Positions 43,786-55,018 of a stretch of 64,000 nt of DNA are shown here, in pieces. The notes below the pieces were generated by a model, which ran no database searches, was not told the DNA's origin, and saw nothing but the letters and a program-made list of their open reading frames with translations. A program made the position numbers and the translations under genes. Each line of letters begins with the position of its first letter. Position 1 is the first letter of the stretch. The DNA comes from Blastococcus colisei (GTDB lineage Bacteria; Actinomycetota; Actinomycetes; Mycobacteriales; Geodermatophilaceae). The stretch is from positions 620,001 to 684,000 of the forward strand of contig NZ_VFQE01000002.1 of assembly GCF_006717095.1 (NCBI RefSeq), read 5' to 3'.

Positions 43786-44769
43786 TCAGGCGGGCGCACC
43801 CACCCGCGCGGTCCACCCGTCCCAAGCCGAGGCGACCATGTCCCGCAGCCCGAACCGCGCCTCCCACCCCAGCGCGTCCCGGATGACGTCCGCGGCCGCC
43901 ACGACCCGGGGCGGGTCACCTGCCCTCCGGGGGACGACGACCGGTTCCGCCCACTCCGCACCCGCCGTCCCGGTGACGTCCCGGATCGCGGTGACCATCT
44001 CGCGCACCGATACGCCCTCGCCGCGACCGACGTTGGCGGTCAGCGCCTGCAGGCGCCCGTCGCCGAGGGCCCGTGCGGCGGCCACATGGGCCGACGCGAC
44101 GTCGGCGACGTGGATGAAGTCGCGGATGCACGTGCCGTCGGGAGTGGGGAAGTCATCGCCGAAGATCAGCGGCGCCTGCCGCTCGACGAGCCGCCGGAAG
44201 ACCATCGGCACCAGGTTGGTCTCCCCGACGTCGGCCAGGTCGGGACTCGCCGCCCCCGCGACGTTGAAGTACCGCAGGTTGGCGTACCGGAGTCCGGTGG
44301 CCCTCGCCGCGCCGGCGACCAGGTGCTCACCGTCGAGCTTGGTCTGCCCGTAGGGGTTCACCGGGCGGCACTCCGTGTCCTCGCGGACGAGGTCGACGTC
44401 GGGAGCACCGTAGACGGCGGCGCTCGAGGAGAAGACGAAGGCGCCGACGCCCGTGGCAGCCGCTGCCTGGAGAAGGCTGCGCAGACCCTCGACGTTCTCC
44501 CGGTGGTAGTACTCCGGACGGCGGACGGACTCCTCGACCTTTTTCTTGGCCGCGATGTGGACGACGCCGGTCACCGCGTGCTCGTGCATCGTCCGCTCGA
44601 GCATCGCCTGGTCGAGCACAGTTCCCTCGACGAGCGGTGCGCCGGCCACCCGCTGCCGGTCCCCCGTCGACAGGTCGTCCACCACCACCACGCGCTCGTC
44701 GGCGGCGCGCATGGCAGCCACCACGTGAGCGCCGATGTACCCGCAGCCGCCCGTCACCAGCCAGGTCAT
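43786..44769 (-). CDS. galE: UDP-glucose/UDP-GlcNAc 4-epimerase (GalE-type)
   Basis: 327 residues of the extended short-chain dehydrogenase family. NAD-binding TGGCGYIGAH (6-15), AAKKKVEES, SSSAAVYG and the catalytic YGQTK (Tyr-x3-Lys) are all present, as is NLRYFNVAGA. It interconverts glucose and galactose forms of UDP-sugars; some members also accept the N-acetyl forms. It is the last gene of the coupled operon with the deacetylase-synthase, GH18 and acyltransferase-like genes, so it may supply UDP-Gal or UDP-GalNAc to that synthase. Its ATG overlaps the upstream stop (ATGA). Confidence 0.88.
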   Translation of the reverse strand: MTWLVTGGCGYIGAHVVAAMRAADERVVVVDDLSTGDRQRVAGAPLVEGTVLDQAMLERTMHEHAVTGVVHIAAKKKVEESVRRPEYYHRENVEGLRSLLQAAAATGVGAFVFSSSAAVYGAPDVDLVREDTECRPVNPYGQTKLDGEHLVAGAARATGLRYANLRYFNVAGAASPDLADVGETNLVPMVFRRLVERQAPLIFGDDFPTPDGTCIRDFIHVADVASAHVAAARALGDGRLQALTANVGRGEGVSVREMVTAIRDVTGTAGAEWAEPVVVPRRAGDPPRVVAAADVIRDALGWEARFGLRDMVASAWDGWTARVGAPA

Positions 44770-45947
44770 CGGCGCAGACTAGCCGCTGCCGGCTCCGACG
44801 CGGGGCCGAGCGGAGCCGGCGGCAGCCCCTGCACGAGGTTGTCCCGGACGACGAAGGTCCGCTCGAGCTCGGCGGCCCGCCGCCGCTCGTGGCGGCGGCC
44901 ACCGAGCAGGGTCGGCCAGAGCCCGGCCCCGACGTCCTCGGCCCAGCCCACCAGCAGGACGACGACCAGGATCAGCAGCCACGTCGTCGCGTAGTGGAGC
45001 AGCGCGCCCGAGGCGTCGTCGGTGTGGTACGCCGCCAGCGGGGAGAGGGCGAGCGCCGGAACGGCGGCCGCCGCGGCGGCGGGCGCCCACAGGAAGACCG
45101 TCATGGTCCGGGCGCCGACCGCGGACACCACGGTGCCGGGCCATCCGCCGCGCAGCCGGTCGCCGCGCCACGGCACCCGCAGGAGGAGCAGCACGGCCCC
45201 GAGCGAGCACAGGAGGGCGGTCAGCGGGGAGTCGTCGACCGTTCCCGCCGGGTACACGTCTCGCCACAGGGCGAGGGCCAGGCCGGACCCGAGCAGGGCG
45301 CCCCCGGCGGCCAGCGCGACGAGCGGCCGCACGCGGGGCAGCGTCCCGGCGGAGCGGGCGAGCCCCACTCCCCAGCAGCAGCCGAGGACGCAGACCGCCA
45401 GGACGACGTCGCGCGCCCGGCCGGTCAGGGTGACGATCCCGGCCGTCAGCAGCAGGACCGTCAGCACCGGCACGGCCAGGAGCCGCAGCGGCCACCGCCG
45501 GACCAGCCACAGCAGCGCCGGCGTGGCCAGGGTCAACCACAGGTAGGCGGGCACGAACGCGGCGGTGAGCACCCACGGGGTGCCCTCGACCGAGGCGGGT
45601 GGTTCCGAGATCGGGAACAGCCAGAGCCACACCGTCGACCAGGAGAACGGCTCGGCTCCCTGGAACGGGGCGGCGCTCCAGCCGAGGGTCAGCATGGTCG
45701 CGACCACGGCGACGGCGAACAGCCAGAACGGCAGCAGGAGCGTCGTCAGCGCGCGGCCCACGGACGCGCGGGCGGAGGCCGCCCGGTCCGTGGCCGCGGC
45801 GGCGACGGCGCCGCCGACCGCGAAGAGGACACCGACGGCCGGGACGAGCAGCGGCAGCCACGACAGGTCCAGGACCGTGCCGGTGACCACGACGACCAGC
45901 GCCGCCGCGGCCAGGAGACGCAGGTAGGGATCGATCGCGACCCTCAC
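44766..45947 (-). CDS. Acyltransferase-3-like multi-pass membrane protein
   Basis: 393 residues from a GTG that overlaps the GH18 stop by GTGA. About ten hydrophobic helices, starting LLAAAALVVVVTGTVLDL, with short charged loops (LWRDVYPAG, RVPWRGDRL). The layout and WLWLFPISEPPASVEGTPWVLTAAF resemble membrane O-acyltransferases of the IcaC/acyltransferase-3 type. The catalytic His of that family is not clearly placed, so the assignment is moderate. It might O-acylate or help export the polymer made by the fused synthase. Confidence 0.6.
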   Translation of the reverse strand: MRVAIDPYLRLLAAAALVVVVTGTVLDLSWLPLLVPAVGVLFAVGGAVAAAATDRAASARASVGRALTTLLLPFWLFAVAVVATMLTLGWSAAPFQGAEPFSWSTVWLWLFPISEPPASVEGTPWVLTAAFVPAYLWLTLATPALLWLVRRWPLRLLAVPVLTVLLLTAGIVTLTGRARDVVLAVCVLGCCWGVGLARSAGTLPRVRPLVALAAGGALLGSGLALALWRDVYPAGTVDDSPLTALLCSLGAVLLLLRVPWRGDRLRGGWPGTVVSAVGARTMTVFLWAPAAAAAAVPALALSPLAAYHTDDASGALLHYATTWLLILVVVLLVGWAEDVGAGLWPTLLGGRRHERRRAAELERTFVVRDNLVQGLPPAPLGPASEPAAASLRR

Positions 45948-47005
45948 GAGGGGTTCCCGCCGCCCGTGACGGCCGCGAGCGCGGGCCACACGTCCGGGTC
46001 CTCGCCGCCCAGCTGCCAGATCGCGACGCCCCGCAGCCCCGCCTCCACGGCGAGGTCCTGGGCGGCCTGCAGCGACCGCGCGTCCTCGTACCAGACGGTG
46101 TGCTGCTCGCCGTCCCGGACGTAGCTGAACGTGCGCGATGCGGCACCCTCGTACCAGGCCGGCTCGGCGCCGACCTCGGCGGCCAGGGCCGCGGCCTCGG
46201 CCGCGCCGATGACCTCGCCGCGGGTGCCGACCCAGTCGTAGCCGTAGGTGGGCAGCCCGAGCATCAGCTTGTCGGCGGGCACCCGCTCGACGGCGTAGTC
46301 GATCACCGACGACACCCAGTCCAGCGGCGCGACCGGTCCGGCGTCGCTGGTGCTCCACGAGTGGTCGTAGGTCATCACCCGCACCTGGTCGGCGACCCGG
46401 CCCAGCAACTGGTAGCTGTAGGCCAGGGTCCCCGGGTCCTCGTCGGCCGACCGGGCCGGCACGGCGACGGTGAGGTCGAGGCCGTGCTCGTCCAGATCGG
46501 CGCCGAGCGCGGTGAGGAAGTCGATGAACTGCGGCCCGGCGGTCGGCGGCAGCGCCTCGTAGTCGATGTCGATGCCGTCCCAGTCGTTGGCCAGGGCCAG
46601 GTCGACCAGCGCCTCCCGGTGCGCCAGCTCCCGGGCGGGGTCGCGGAGCAGTTCGGCGACGAGCTCGCCCTGCCAGCTGCCGTCGGCGAAGTTCTGGACC
46701 GTGGGCAGCAGGCGCGCGCCGGCCGCCTCGAGCCGGTCGAGGACCTCCGCCGTAGGCGGCGTCACCACCAGTTCGCCGTCCAGGCCCACGGTGGCCCAGG
46801 TCGGGCTCACCTCCGTGACCCCGCCGACGTCCAGCGCCGGACGCAGGGACTCGGCGGCGCGCTCGTCCCACACCGGGAGCCACGCGGCGGCCACCAGCGG
46901 CCGGTCCCGGTCGGCCAGCTTCCCGGGCAGCGTGAGGGCCGCGGCCACGGCGAGAACGGCGACGACGACCACCGCCGATCCGTAGATCCACCGGCGCCGG
47001 CTCAT
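45944..47005 (-). CDS. Membrane-anchored GH18 glycoside hydrolase
   Basis: 353 residues with an N-terminal signal anchor (about 7-27, IYGSAVVVVAVLAVAAALTL). The catalytic motif is WDGIDIDYE at 142-150, giving the DxxDxDxE pattern with Glu150 as acid/base. VRVMTYDHSW supplies the next strand, GLPTYGYDW the following one and IWQLGGEDPDVW the last. GH18 enzymes cleave beta-1,4-linked N-acetylglucosamine-type polymers. It sits in one operon with a deacetylase-synthase and so may trim or help release the growing chain, as the hydrolase-like domain of PgaB does for PNAG (inference). Overlaps at both ends. Confidence 0.85.
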   Translation of the reverse strand: MSRRRWIYGSAVVVVAVLAVAAALTLPGKLADRDRPLVAAAWLPVWDERAAESLRPALDVGGVTEVSPTWATVGLDGELVVTPPTAEVLDRLEAAGARLLPTVQNFADGSWQGELVAELLRDPARELAHREALVDLALANDWDGIDIDYEALPPTAGPQFIDFLTALGADLDEHGLDLTVAVPARSADEDPGTLAYSYQLLGRVADQVRVMTYDHSWSTSDAGPVAPLDWVSSVIDYAVERVPADKLMLGLPTYGYDWVGTRGEVIGAAEAAALAAEVGAEPAWYEGAASRTFSYVRDGEQHTVWYEDARSLQAAQDLAVEAGLRGVAIWQLGGEDPDVWPALAAVTGGGNPS

Positions 47006-49323
47006 GCGGGCACCGTCACCGGCTGCTCGGCGGCCTCGTCCATGTGCGCCGTCCGGGCCAGCTTGTTCCAGCCCAGCCGGATGCCGCGGACGGCCGTGCC
47101 GATCGTGGCGTACAGCAGGTAGGCGCGCAGCGGCTCGTAGATGAAGCGGTACAGCGGAACCATCAACAGGTGAGCCGGCCTCTCCTCGAGCAGGCGGACC
47201 GCGACCGCGGCGATCGCGCCGTAGATGACGGCGAACAACAGGAAGTAGCCGAGCACGGGGAGCGGCCCGGCCGAGGCGAGCATCTGCAGGACCACCACGA
47301 CGACGAGCGGGGTGAACACCAGCGGCAGCAGGATCTGCAGCGCCGCCATGGGCATGATCAGCATCCCGAGCCAGCCGAACCGCGGTCGGAGGATCATGTC
47401 GCGGTGCCGCCAGAGGGCCTGGACGGTGCCGAACATCCAGCGCACCCGCTGCTTGAGCAGGTCGTCGACGGTCTCCGGCGCCTCGGTGAAGGCCACCGCC
47501 TGGTCGGCCTGCTCCACCCGCCACCCGTGCTGGTGCAGCAGCAGGGTGAGGTCGCAGTCCTCGGCGAGCGTGGCGTTGCTGTACCCACCCGCCTCGAGCA
47601 CCGCCTCGCGGCGCCAGGCGGCGCAGGCGCCGGGCACGATCATCACGGCGTTCAGCAGCGCGGACGCCGACCGGTCGACGCCGATCTGGGTGATGTACTC
47701 CAGCGCCTGCCAGCGGGTGACGACGTTGCGCGCGTAGTTGCCCACCTTGATCACGCCGGCGACCGCGCCCACATCGGGCCGTGTGAAGCCGGCGACCAGG
47801 TGCCCGACGGTGGTGGGGGCGAAGAGCGTGTCCGCGTCCAGGGTGACGACGACGGGGTGCCTCGCCTCCTCGAAGCCGCGGTTGAGCGCCGCCCACTTGC
47901 CCGAGTTGGGTTGCTGGAGCAGCCGCACCCGCGAATCGAGCTCGGCCACGTCCCGCACCATCGCCGCGGTCCCGTCGGTGCTGCCGTCGTCGACCACGAG
48001 CACCTCGTCGACCGGGTACTCCGAGGCGAGGACGTACTGCAGCGTCCGGGTGATGACCAGTTCCTCGTTGTAGGCGGCGATCAGCACCGACACCCCGGCC
48101 GGCGCCGCGACGTTCGGGGCCTTCCGCCGTCGCCGCGACCGCACCACCGCGAGAACGGTGGTGAGCAGACCCAGCCCGAGCATCGTGACCAGGGCGAGGA
48201 CGAAGAGGACGGTGAGCACCGAGCCGGGCCAGACGAACAGCACGGTGGCGAGGCCCAGCGCGGCGGTGTCCCAGGCGGAGACCGGGGCGGTGCCGGTGGC
48301 CGCCTGGATGGCGGGCATCACCTGCGGCATCGAGTGGAACGTGTAGCCGGCGGCCCGCGCCTCGACGATCAGCTTCTCGACGTACTCGAGGGTCAGGGTG
48401 CGGTCGGCGCCCCCGTCGTGCAGCAGGACCGTGATGTTGCTCTGCTCGTCCAGTGGCGGCATCGGCACCTCGTCGACGTCCGTGCCGACGGGGAAGGACC
48501 AGTCCTGCGGGTCGAAGTCGTGCGACGCGACGGCGTAGCCCAGCTGCTGCGCGCGCAGGATGCCGGTCAGGTCCTTGCGGATCGACTTCTCGTCGGCGCC
48601 CTCGTAGGGCAGCCGGAAGTAGGAGGCGTAGTTCCCGGTCTCCGCGCGCAGGAGGCGGTCGGTCAGCGCGAGCTCCGCCCGCTGGCGGAAGGACGGCGTC
48701 TCGTTCATGTCGACGTGGGTCAGCGTGTGGTTGGCCACCGCGTGACCCTCCAGCGACAACCGCTGCACGATCTCCGGATGCCGGGCCGCCTCGTCGCCGA
48801 TCACGAAGAAGGTCGCCGGGACGCCGTGCTCGCTGAGCAGGTCGAGCAGCTGTGGCGTGTGCACCGGGTGCGGACCGTCGTCGAAGGTGAGCGAGATGGT
48901 CTTCTCCGCCGTCGCGCTGTATCCGTACCGCTGGACGGCGTACTCGGCGTCGCGTGCCTTGGTGGCGTCGGCCGCCGACAGCTCGCCGACCACCTGCCCG
49001 TAGAAGGGCTCCTGGGCGTAGGTCCTGCCGCCGGACTCCAGCAATCGGACGACCCGGACCAGGGGGCCCTCCCCCACGACGGGCGGGTCGCCGATCTCGT
49101 CGAGCGTGGGCGCCTCCGGCACGCCGGCGCCGGCCAGCGCCGGCGACGCGGTCAGCTTGGGCACCGCCACCGCGATCACCGCGATGAGGGCGGCGAGGAG
49201 GACCAGCGCGGCGATGCGGACACGCCGCCACCGGCGCCCGGTGGGGTTGAGGAACACGGGGAGCCGGCCGATCTCCCGTGCGCGGGCCGCCGAGCTCCCA
49301 CCTCGCTGGGTTCGCCTGATCAC
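47002..49323 (-). CDS. Polysaccharide deacetylase fused to processive GT2 synthase
   Basis: 773 residues from GTG 49323, with AAGGAG four bases ahead; the frame is open to 49707 but loses protein character. Order: cytoplasmic Arg-rich start, one helix (38-58), an extracellular deacetylase domain with LTFDDGPHP (Asp147 and Asp148), HTLTH (His199 and His203) and LLHDGG, a helix pair (about 352-395), then GT2 with AAYNEE, DDGSTDG (444-450), DAD (495-497), AEDCD and KQRVRW. Several C-terminal helices form the export channel. It would synthesise, export and partly de-N-acetylate an amino-sugar polymer in one polypeptide. First gene of the four-gene operon. Confidence 0.88.
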   Translation of the reverse strand: MIRRTQRGGSSAARAREIGRLPVFLNPTGRRWRRVRIAALVLLAALIAVIAVAVPKLTASPALAGAGVPEAPTLDEIGDPPVVGEGPLVRVVRLLESGGRTYAQEPFYGQVVGELSAADATKARDAEYAVQRYGYSATAEKTISLTFDDGPHPVHTPQLLDLLSEHGVPATFFVIGDEAARHPEIVQRLSLEGHAVANHTLTHVDMNETPSFRQRAELALTDRLLRAETGNYASYFRLPYEGADEKSIRKDLTGILRAQQLGYAVASHDFDPQDWSFPVGTDVDEVPMPPLDEQSNITVLLHDGGADRTLTLEYVEKLIVEARAAGYTFHSMPQVMPAIQAATGTAPVSAWDTAALGLATVLFVWPGSVLTVLFVLALVTMLGLGLLTTVLAVVRSRRRRKAPNVAAPAGVSVLIAAYNEELVITRTLQYVLASEYPVDEVLVVDDGSTDGTAAMVRDVAELDSRVRLLQQPNSGKWAALNRGFEEARHPVVVTLDADTLFAPTTVGHLVAGFTRPDVGAVAGVIKVGNYARNVVTRWQALEYITQIGVDRSASALLNAVMIVPGACAAWRREAVLEAGGYSNATLAEDCDLTLLLHQHGWRVEQADQAVAFTEAPETVDDLLKQRVRWMFGTVQALWRHRDMILRPRFGWLGMLIMPMAALQILLPLVFTPLVVVVVLQMLASAGPLPVLGYFLLFAVIYGAIAAVAVRLLEERPAHLLMVPLYRFIYEPLRAYLLYATIGTAVRGIRLGWNKLARTAHMDEAAEQPVTVPA

Positions 49324-49833
49324 GAGCTCCTTCGACGTGCGCTGGTGGGACACGGGCCGCGGGCTGTCGGTCGGCGCCGCGATGCCGGGCGGGGAAGGCC
49401 GGCGCGGGTGGCACGGTCGGCGACGCTGGGACGTGTCGACGACGACGCGACCAGCCTTCGGACCGCCCCGCGTGCACGGTTCGGTCCGACCTGGCGCCTC
49501 GATGACGCGGCGACAGCCGCTCGCGTCGTACACCCGGTGCCAGCGATGCTTCAACGCGTGACTACTGAGCGTCAAACGATGCGGGTGTGATCTCCGCATG
49601 ATCAGCGTGGTGGTTGCGCTCAGTGATCGAAAGTGGTCTGCCTGGTATCGAAAAGGTGCGTCAAAGGTCCAGCTCAGCGCCACGCGCCTGATGACGACGC
49701 CCTGCACGGGGCGCTCCGAGAGTTCATCAGGTCGTCATCTGTGTGACAGAGCGTAGGGCCGGTTGTCCACGCCCGGCCATGCTGAGCGTGACCGACACCC
49801 GCGCGCCGTGGGTCCGCCCGCGCACAGGAAGGC
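49324..49833. other. Upstream region of the deacetylase-synthase operon
   Basis: About 500 bp between two leftward units. The part from 49560 to 49750 is less GC-rich than the flanks and probably holds the operon promoter. I looked for GEMM-type c-di-GMP riboswitch landmarks, since related polymers are often controlled by that signal, and did not see them. No small gene was recognised. Confidence 0.45.
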
Positions 49834-52146
<2,313 letters not shown>

Positions 52147-52317
52147 CGGGAGGCCTCCGGGAACGGCCGGGCCGCGGAGGAGCGGATCACCGATAGGAGG
52201 AGCACGGTCCCAGGCTGCTCGGCCGGACGGCGGACCGCAACGAGTTCTCCTCCGACGGGGGGACCCGGACGGTCAGTGGGAACGCAGCGTCGGGACGGGG
52301 CCCGGCAAGATTGCTGC

Positions 52318-53349
52318 ATGCCTGCTCCCCGCCTCCGGCTCAGCGACGCCCAGGTGGCCGCGGTCGCCCGCTACGGGTTCGGTCTCGACGGCGTCCCGGA
52401 GCTGCCGCCGGCCGCGGAGTACGAGGACGCCCAGGGGGTGCTGGTCGCCACCTCCGACGGCGAGAGCCTGACCGTGGTGGAGGTCCCGCGCTGGGAGGCG
52501 CCGGCCGCGGTCGCCGCGCGGCTGCGCGAGCGGGGCTGGGAGTCCCCCGCGGCCTGGGTCGACGCCCCGCCGGAGGATCTGTCGGTGCTGCCCGGCCGGC
52601 TCCTCGTGCTGCTTCCCGCCGGCGGCACGTCCCCCGACGCGGCCGAGCTGTCCGCCCGTGCCGGCGCGTGGGCGCCGGCGCAGACCGGGGGCCGCGAGGT
52701 CGTCGTCGTCCCGGTGCCCCTGTCGCCGGGCTTCCCGGAGGTTCCCGTCGCAGACCTCGCCGCCACGTACGGCGCGACCCTGGCGGGCAGCGGACTCGGC
52801 GTCTCCCCGCACCGCACCGGGGGCCGGGTGGTGTTCTGCACCGGGCTGTCCGGCGCCGGGAAGTCGACCATCGCCGCGCGCGTGGTGGAGCTGCTCATCG
52901 AGCTCGGCTCCACCGTGACGCTGCTGGACGGCGACGAGGTGCGGCACCACCTGTCGGCGGGCCTCGGCTTCTCGCGCGAGGACCGCGACACCAACGTGCT
53001 GCGCATCGGCTGGGTGGCCGCGCAGATCGCCAAGCACGGCGGGATCGCGGTGTGCGCGCCGATCGCGCCCTACGCCGAGGTGCGCGATGCCGTCCGCCGC
53101 GAGGTGGAGGCCCAGGCGGGGCCGGAGAGCTTCGTCCTGGTGCACGTGGCGACGTCGCTGGCCGACTGCGAGGCCCGCGACCGCAAGGGCCTCTACGCCA
53201 AGGCGCGGCGGGGGGAGATCCCGACCTTCACCGGCATCAGCGACCCGTACGAGACGCCGACCGACGCCGAGGTGACCGTCGAGACCGCCGGGCGCACCGT
53301 CGACGAGTGCGCCCAGCTGGTGCTCGACCACGTGCTGTCTGTGAGCTAG
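52318..53349 (+). CDS. cysC: APS kinase with extra N-terminal domain
   Basis: 343 residues. The C-terminal 185 residues are a full adenylylsulfate kinase: P-loop [37 protein letters not shown] and KGLYAKARRGEIPTFTGISDPYE. The first 155 residues form an unidentified domain (MPAPRLRLSDAQVAAVARYGF, later EVVVVPVPLSP). It could be a relic of the ATP-sulfurylase N-domain found in some bifunctional enzymes, but no sulfurylase active-site motif is seen. It phosphorylates APS to PAPS and would complete module 2, whose CysN lacks a fused kinase. The stop lies in a perfect 14-bp palindrome (53341-53354). Confidence 0.85.
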   Translation: MPAPRLRLSDAQVAAVARYGFGLDGVPELPPAAEYEDAQGVLVATSDGESLTVVEVPRWEAPAAVAARLRERGWESPAAWVDAPPEDLSVLPGRLLVLLPAGGTSPDAAELSARAGAWAPAQTGGREVVVVPVPLSPGFPEVPVADLAATYGATLAGSGLGVSPHRTGGRVVFCTGLSGAGKSTIAARVVELLIELGSTVTLLDGDEVRHHLSAGLGFSREDRDTNVLRIGWVAAQIAKHGGIAVCAPIAPYAEVRDAVRREVEAQAGPESFVLVHVATSLADCEARDRKGLYAKARRGEIPTFTGISDPYETPTDAEVTVETAGRTVDECAQLVLDHVLSVS

Positions 53350-53409
53350 CTCACATCACGCTTCGCTCCGGCGCTCTACCGGGCGGTAGCCCCTACGTTC
53401 CCGTGGGAC

Positions 53410-53442
53410 GGCGTCGCCTCCAAGGGCAGTGGAGACGACGCC
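53410..53442 (+). terminator. Stem-loop between cysC and the small gene
   Basis: GGCGTCGCCTCC (53410-53421) pairs with GGAGACGACGCC (53431-53442) with one mismatch and a 9-nt loop. It lies 60 bp after cysC and 110 bp before the next ATG, so it could end the cysC transcript or belong to the leader of the small gene. Confidence 0.45.
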
Positions 53443-53551
53443 GCCACCGCACGTTCTACTGCAGATTTCATGCTTCAGTGCTGACTCTCGTCGCGGGGTG
53501 TGTCTGTGAGCCCGCCGGCGGCTGCCCACGAGCAGCCGCGGGGGGAACGCC

Positions 53552-53770
53552 ATGCCGATGTACCGAGTGGTAGCCGGGGCGGACGACGTCATCTACGTCT
53601 TCAGCGCCGAGAACGACGAGCAGGCGGAACGGATCGCCTGGCAGGTCTCTGCTGCGTCCTCTGCATCGTCCGCGCGCGGAGCCGAGCCCACCCGCTTCGT
53701 CAGCGTCGAAGGCCTCGTCGAGGAGCACTGGCGACGGGTGTCCGCGTGGATTCCGAAGACCACGGGCTAG
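53552..53770 (+). CDS. Small hypothetical protein
   Basis: 72 residues from an ATG with GGGGGGAA seven bases upstream. It begins with two likely beta strands (MYRVVAGADDVIYVFSAEN) and a short helix (DEQAERIAWQVSAA), then a Ser/Ala linker and a Trp-containing end (EEHWRRVSAWI). No family recognised. It is convergent with cysN, separated by 6 bp. Confidence 0.5.
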   Translation: MPMYRVVAGADDVIYVFSAENDEQAERIAWQVSAASSASSARGAEPTRFVSVEGLVEEHWRRVSAWIPKTTG

Positions 53771-53776
53771 GCGCCG

Positions 53777-55018
53777 TCAGAGCACCATCCCGGCGCCGAC
53801 GGTGGCGTTGGTGGCCTCGTCGATGAGGATGAAGCTGCCCGTCGTCCGGTTGACCCGGTAGGGGTCGGTGAACAGCGGCGCGGTCACCCGCAGCTGCAGC
53901 CGGCCGATCTCGTTCAGTCCCAGGGTCCCGGCCTGCTCGTCGCGGTGCAGCGTGTTGACGTCCAGCCGGTAGCGCAGGTCCTTGACCATCGCGCGCGCCG
54001 AGCGGGTGGTGTGCTTGATCGCGTACTTGCCGCCGGGCCGCATCGGCTCGTCGGCCATCCAGCACACCATGGCCTCGACGTCCTGGGAGACCGTCGGCTG
54101 GTTGTGCGGCCGGCAGATCATGTCGCCGCGGGAGATGTCGATCTCGTCCTCGAGCCGGATCGTCACCGACATCGGGGCGAACGCCTCGGCCACCGGCCCG
54201 TCCATGGTCTCGATCGCGGCGATGCGCGAGGGCAGCCCCGAGGGCAGGACGACGACGTCGTCGCCGGGCTTGAAGATGCCGCCGGCCACCTGCCCGGCGT
54301 ACCCGCGGTAGTCGGGGTGGTCGCTGGAGAACGGCCGGACGACGTACTGCACCGGGAACCGGGCGTCGATCAGGTTCCGGTCGGAGGCGATGTGCAGCTC
54401 TTCCAGGTGGTGGAGCAGCGACGTGCCCTCGTACCACGGCATGTTCGCCGACCGGCTGACGATGTTGTCGCCGGCCAGCGCGGACACCGGGATGATCGTG
54501 AGGTCGCCGACGTCGAGCTTGGCGGCGAAGTTGCGGAACTCGCCGGCGACCGCGTCGAAGACGGCCTGGTCGTAGTCGACGAGGTCCATCTTGTTGACGC
54601 AGAGCACCAGGTGCGGCACCCGCAGCAGGCTGGCCAGGAACGCGTGCCGCCGGCTCTGCTCCAGAACGCCCTTGCGGGCGTCGACCAGGATCAGCGCGGC
54701 GTTGGCCGTCGAGGCGCCGGTGACCATGTTCCGCGTGTACTGGGTGTGCCCGGGGGTGTCGGCGATGATGAACTTCCGCCGCGGGGTGGCGAAGTAGCGG
54801 TAAGCCACGTCGATCGTGATGCCCTGCTCGCGCTCGGCGCGCAGGCCGTCGGTGAGCAGCGCCAGGTTGGTGTACTCGTCGCCGCGCTGCGCGCTGGTGC
54901 GCTCCACCGCCTCGAGCTGGTCGGTGAAGATCGACTTGGTGTCGTAGAGGAGCCGGCCGATGAGCGTCGATTTCCCGTCGTCCACCGATCCGGCGGTGGC
55001 GACCCGCAGCATCTCCAT
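53777..55018 (-). CDS. cysN: Sulfate adenylyltransferase subunit 1 (module 2)
   Basis: 413 residues, a stand-alone GTPase: [38 protein letters not shown], then the beta-barrel domains ending in [16 protein letters not shown]. There is no fused APS kinase, unlike the module 1 protein, which fits the separate cysC gene at 52318. Its ATG shares one base with the cysD stop (TGATG), so the two subunits are co-translated. Confidence 0.93.
   Translation of the reverse strand: MEMLRVATAGSVDDGKSTLIGRLLYDTKSIFTDQLEAVERTSAQRGDEYTNLALLTDGLRAEREQGITIDVAYRYFATPRRKFIIADTPGHTQYTRNMVTGASTANAALILVDARKGVLEQSRRHAFLASLLRVPHLVLCVNKMDLVDYDQAVFDAVAGEFRNFAAKLDVGDLTIIPVSALAGDNIVSRSANMPWYEGTSLLHHLEELHIASDRNLIDARFPVQYVVRPFSSDHPDYRGYAGQVAGGIFKPGDDVVVLPSGLPSRIAAIETMDGPVAEAFAPMSVTIRLEDEIDISRGDMICRPHNQPTVSQDVEAMVCWMADEPMRPGGKYAIKHTTRSARAMVKDLRYRLDVNTLHRDEQAGTLGLNEIGRLQLRVTAPLFTDPYRVNRTTGSFILIDEATNATVGAGMVL

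Noticed and set aside
45944-49477. 1177-codon minus-strand frame overlapping the deacetylase-synthase and merging into the GH18 gene
   Set aside because: Its first two thirds are Arg/Pro/Gly-rich and out of frame with the synthase. Only its end, in frame with GH18 from ATG 47005, is real.
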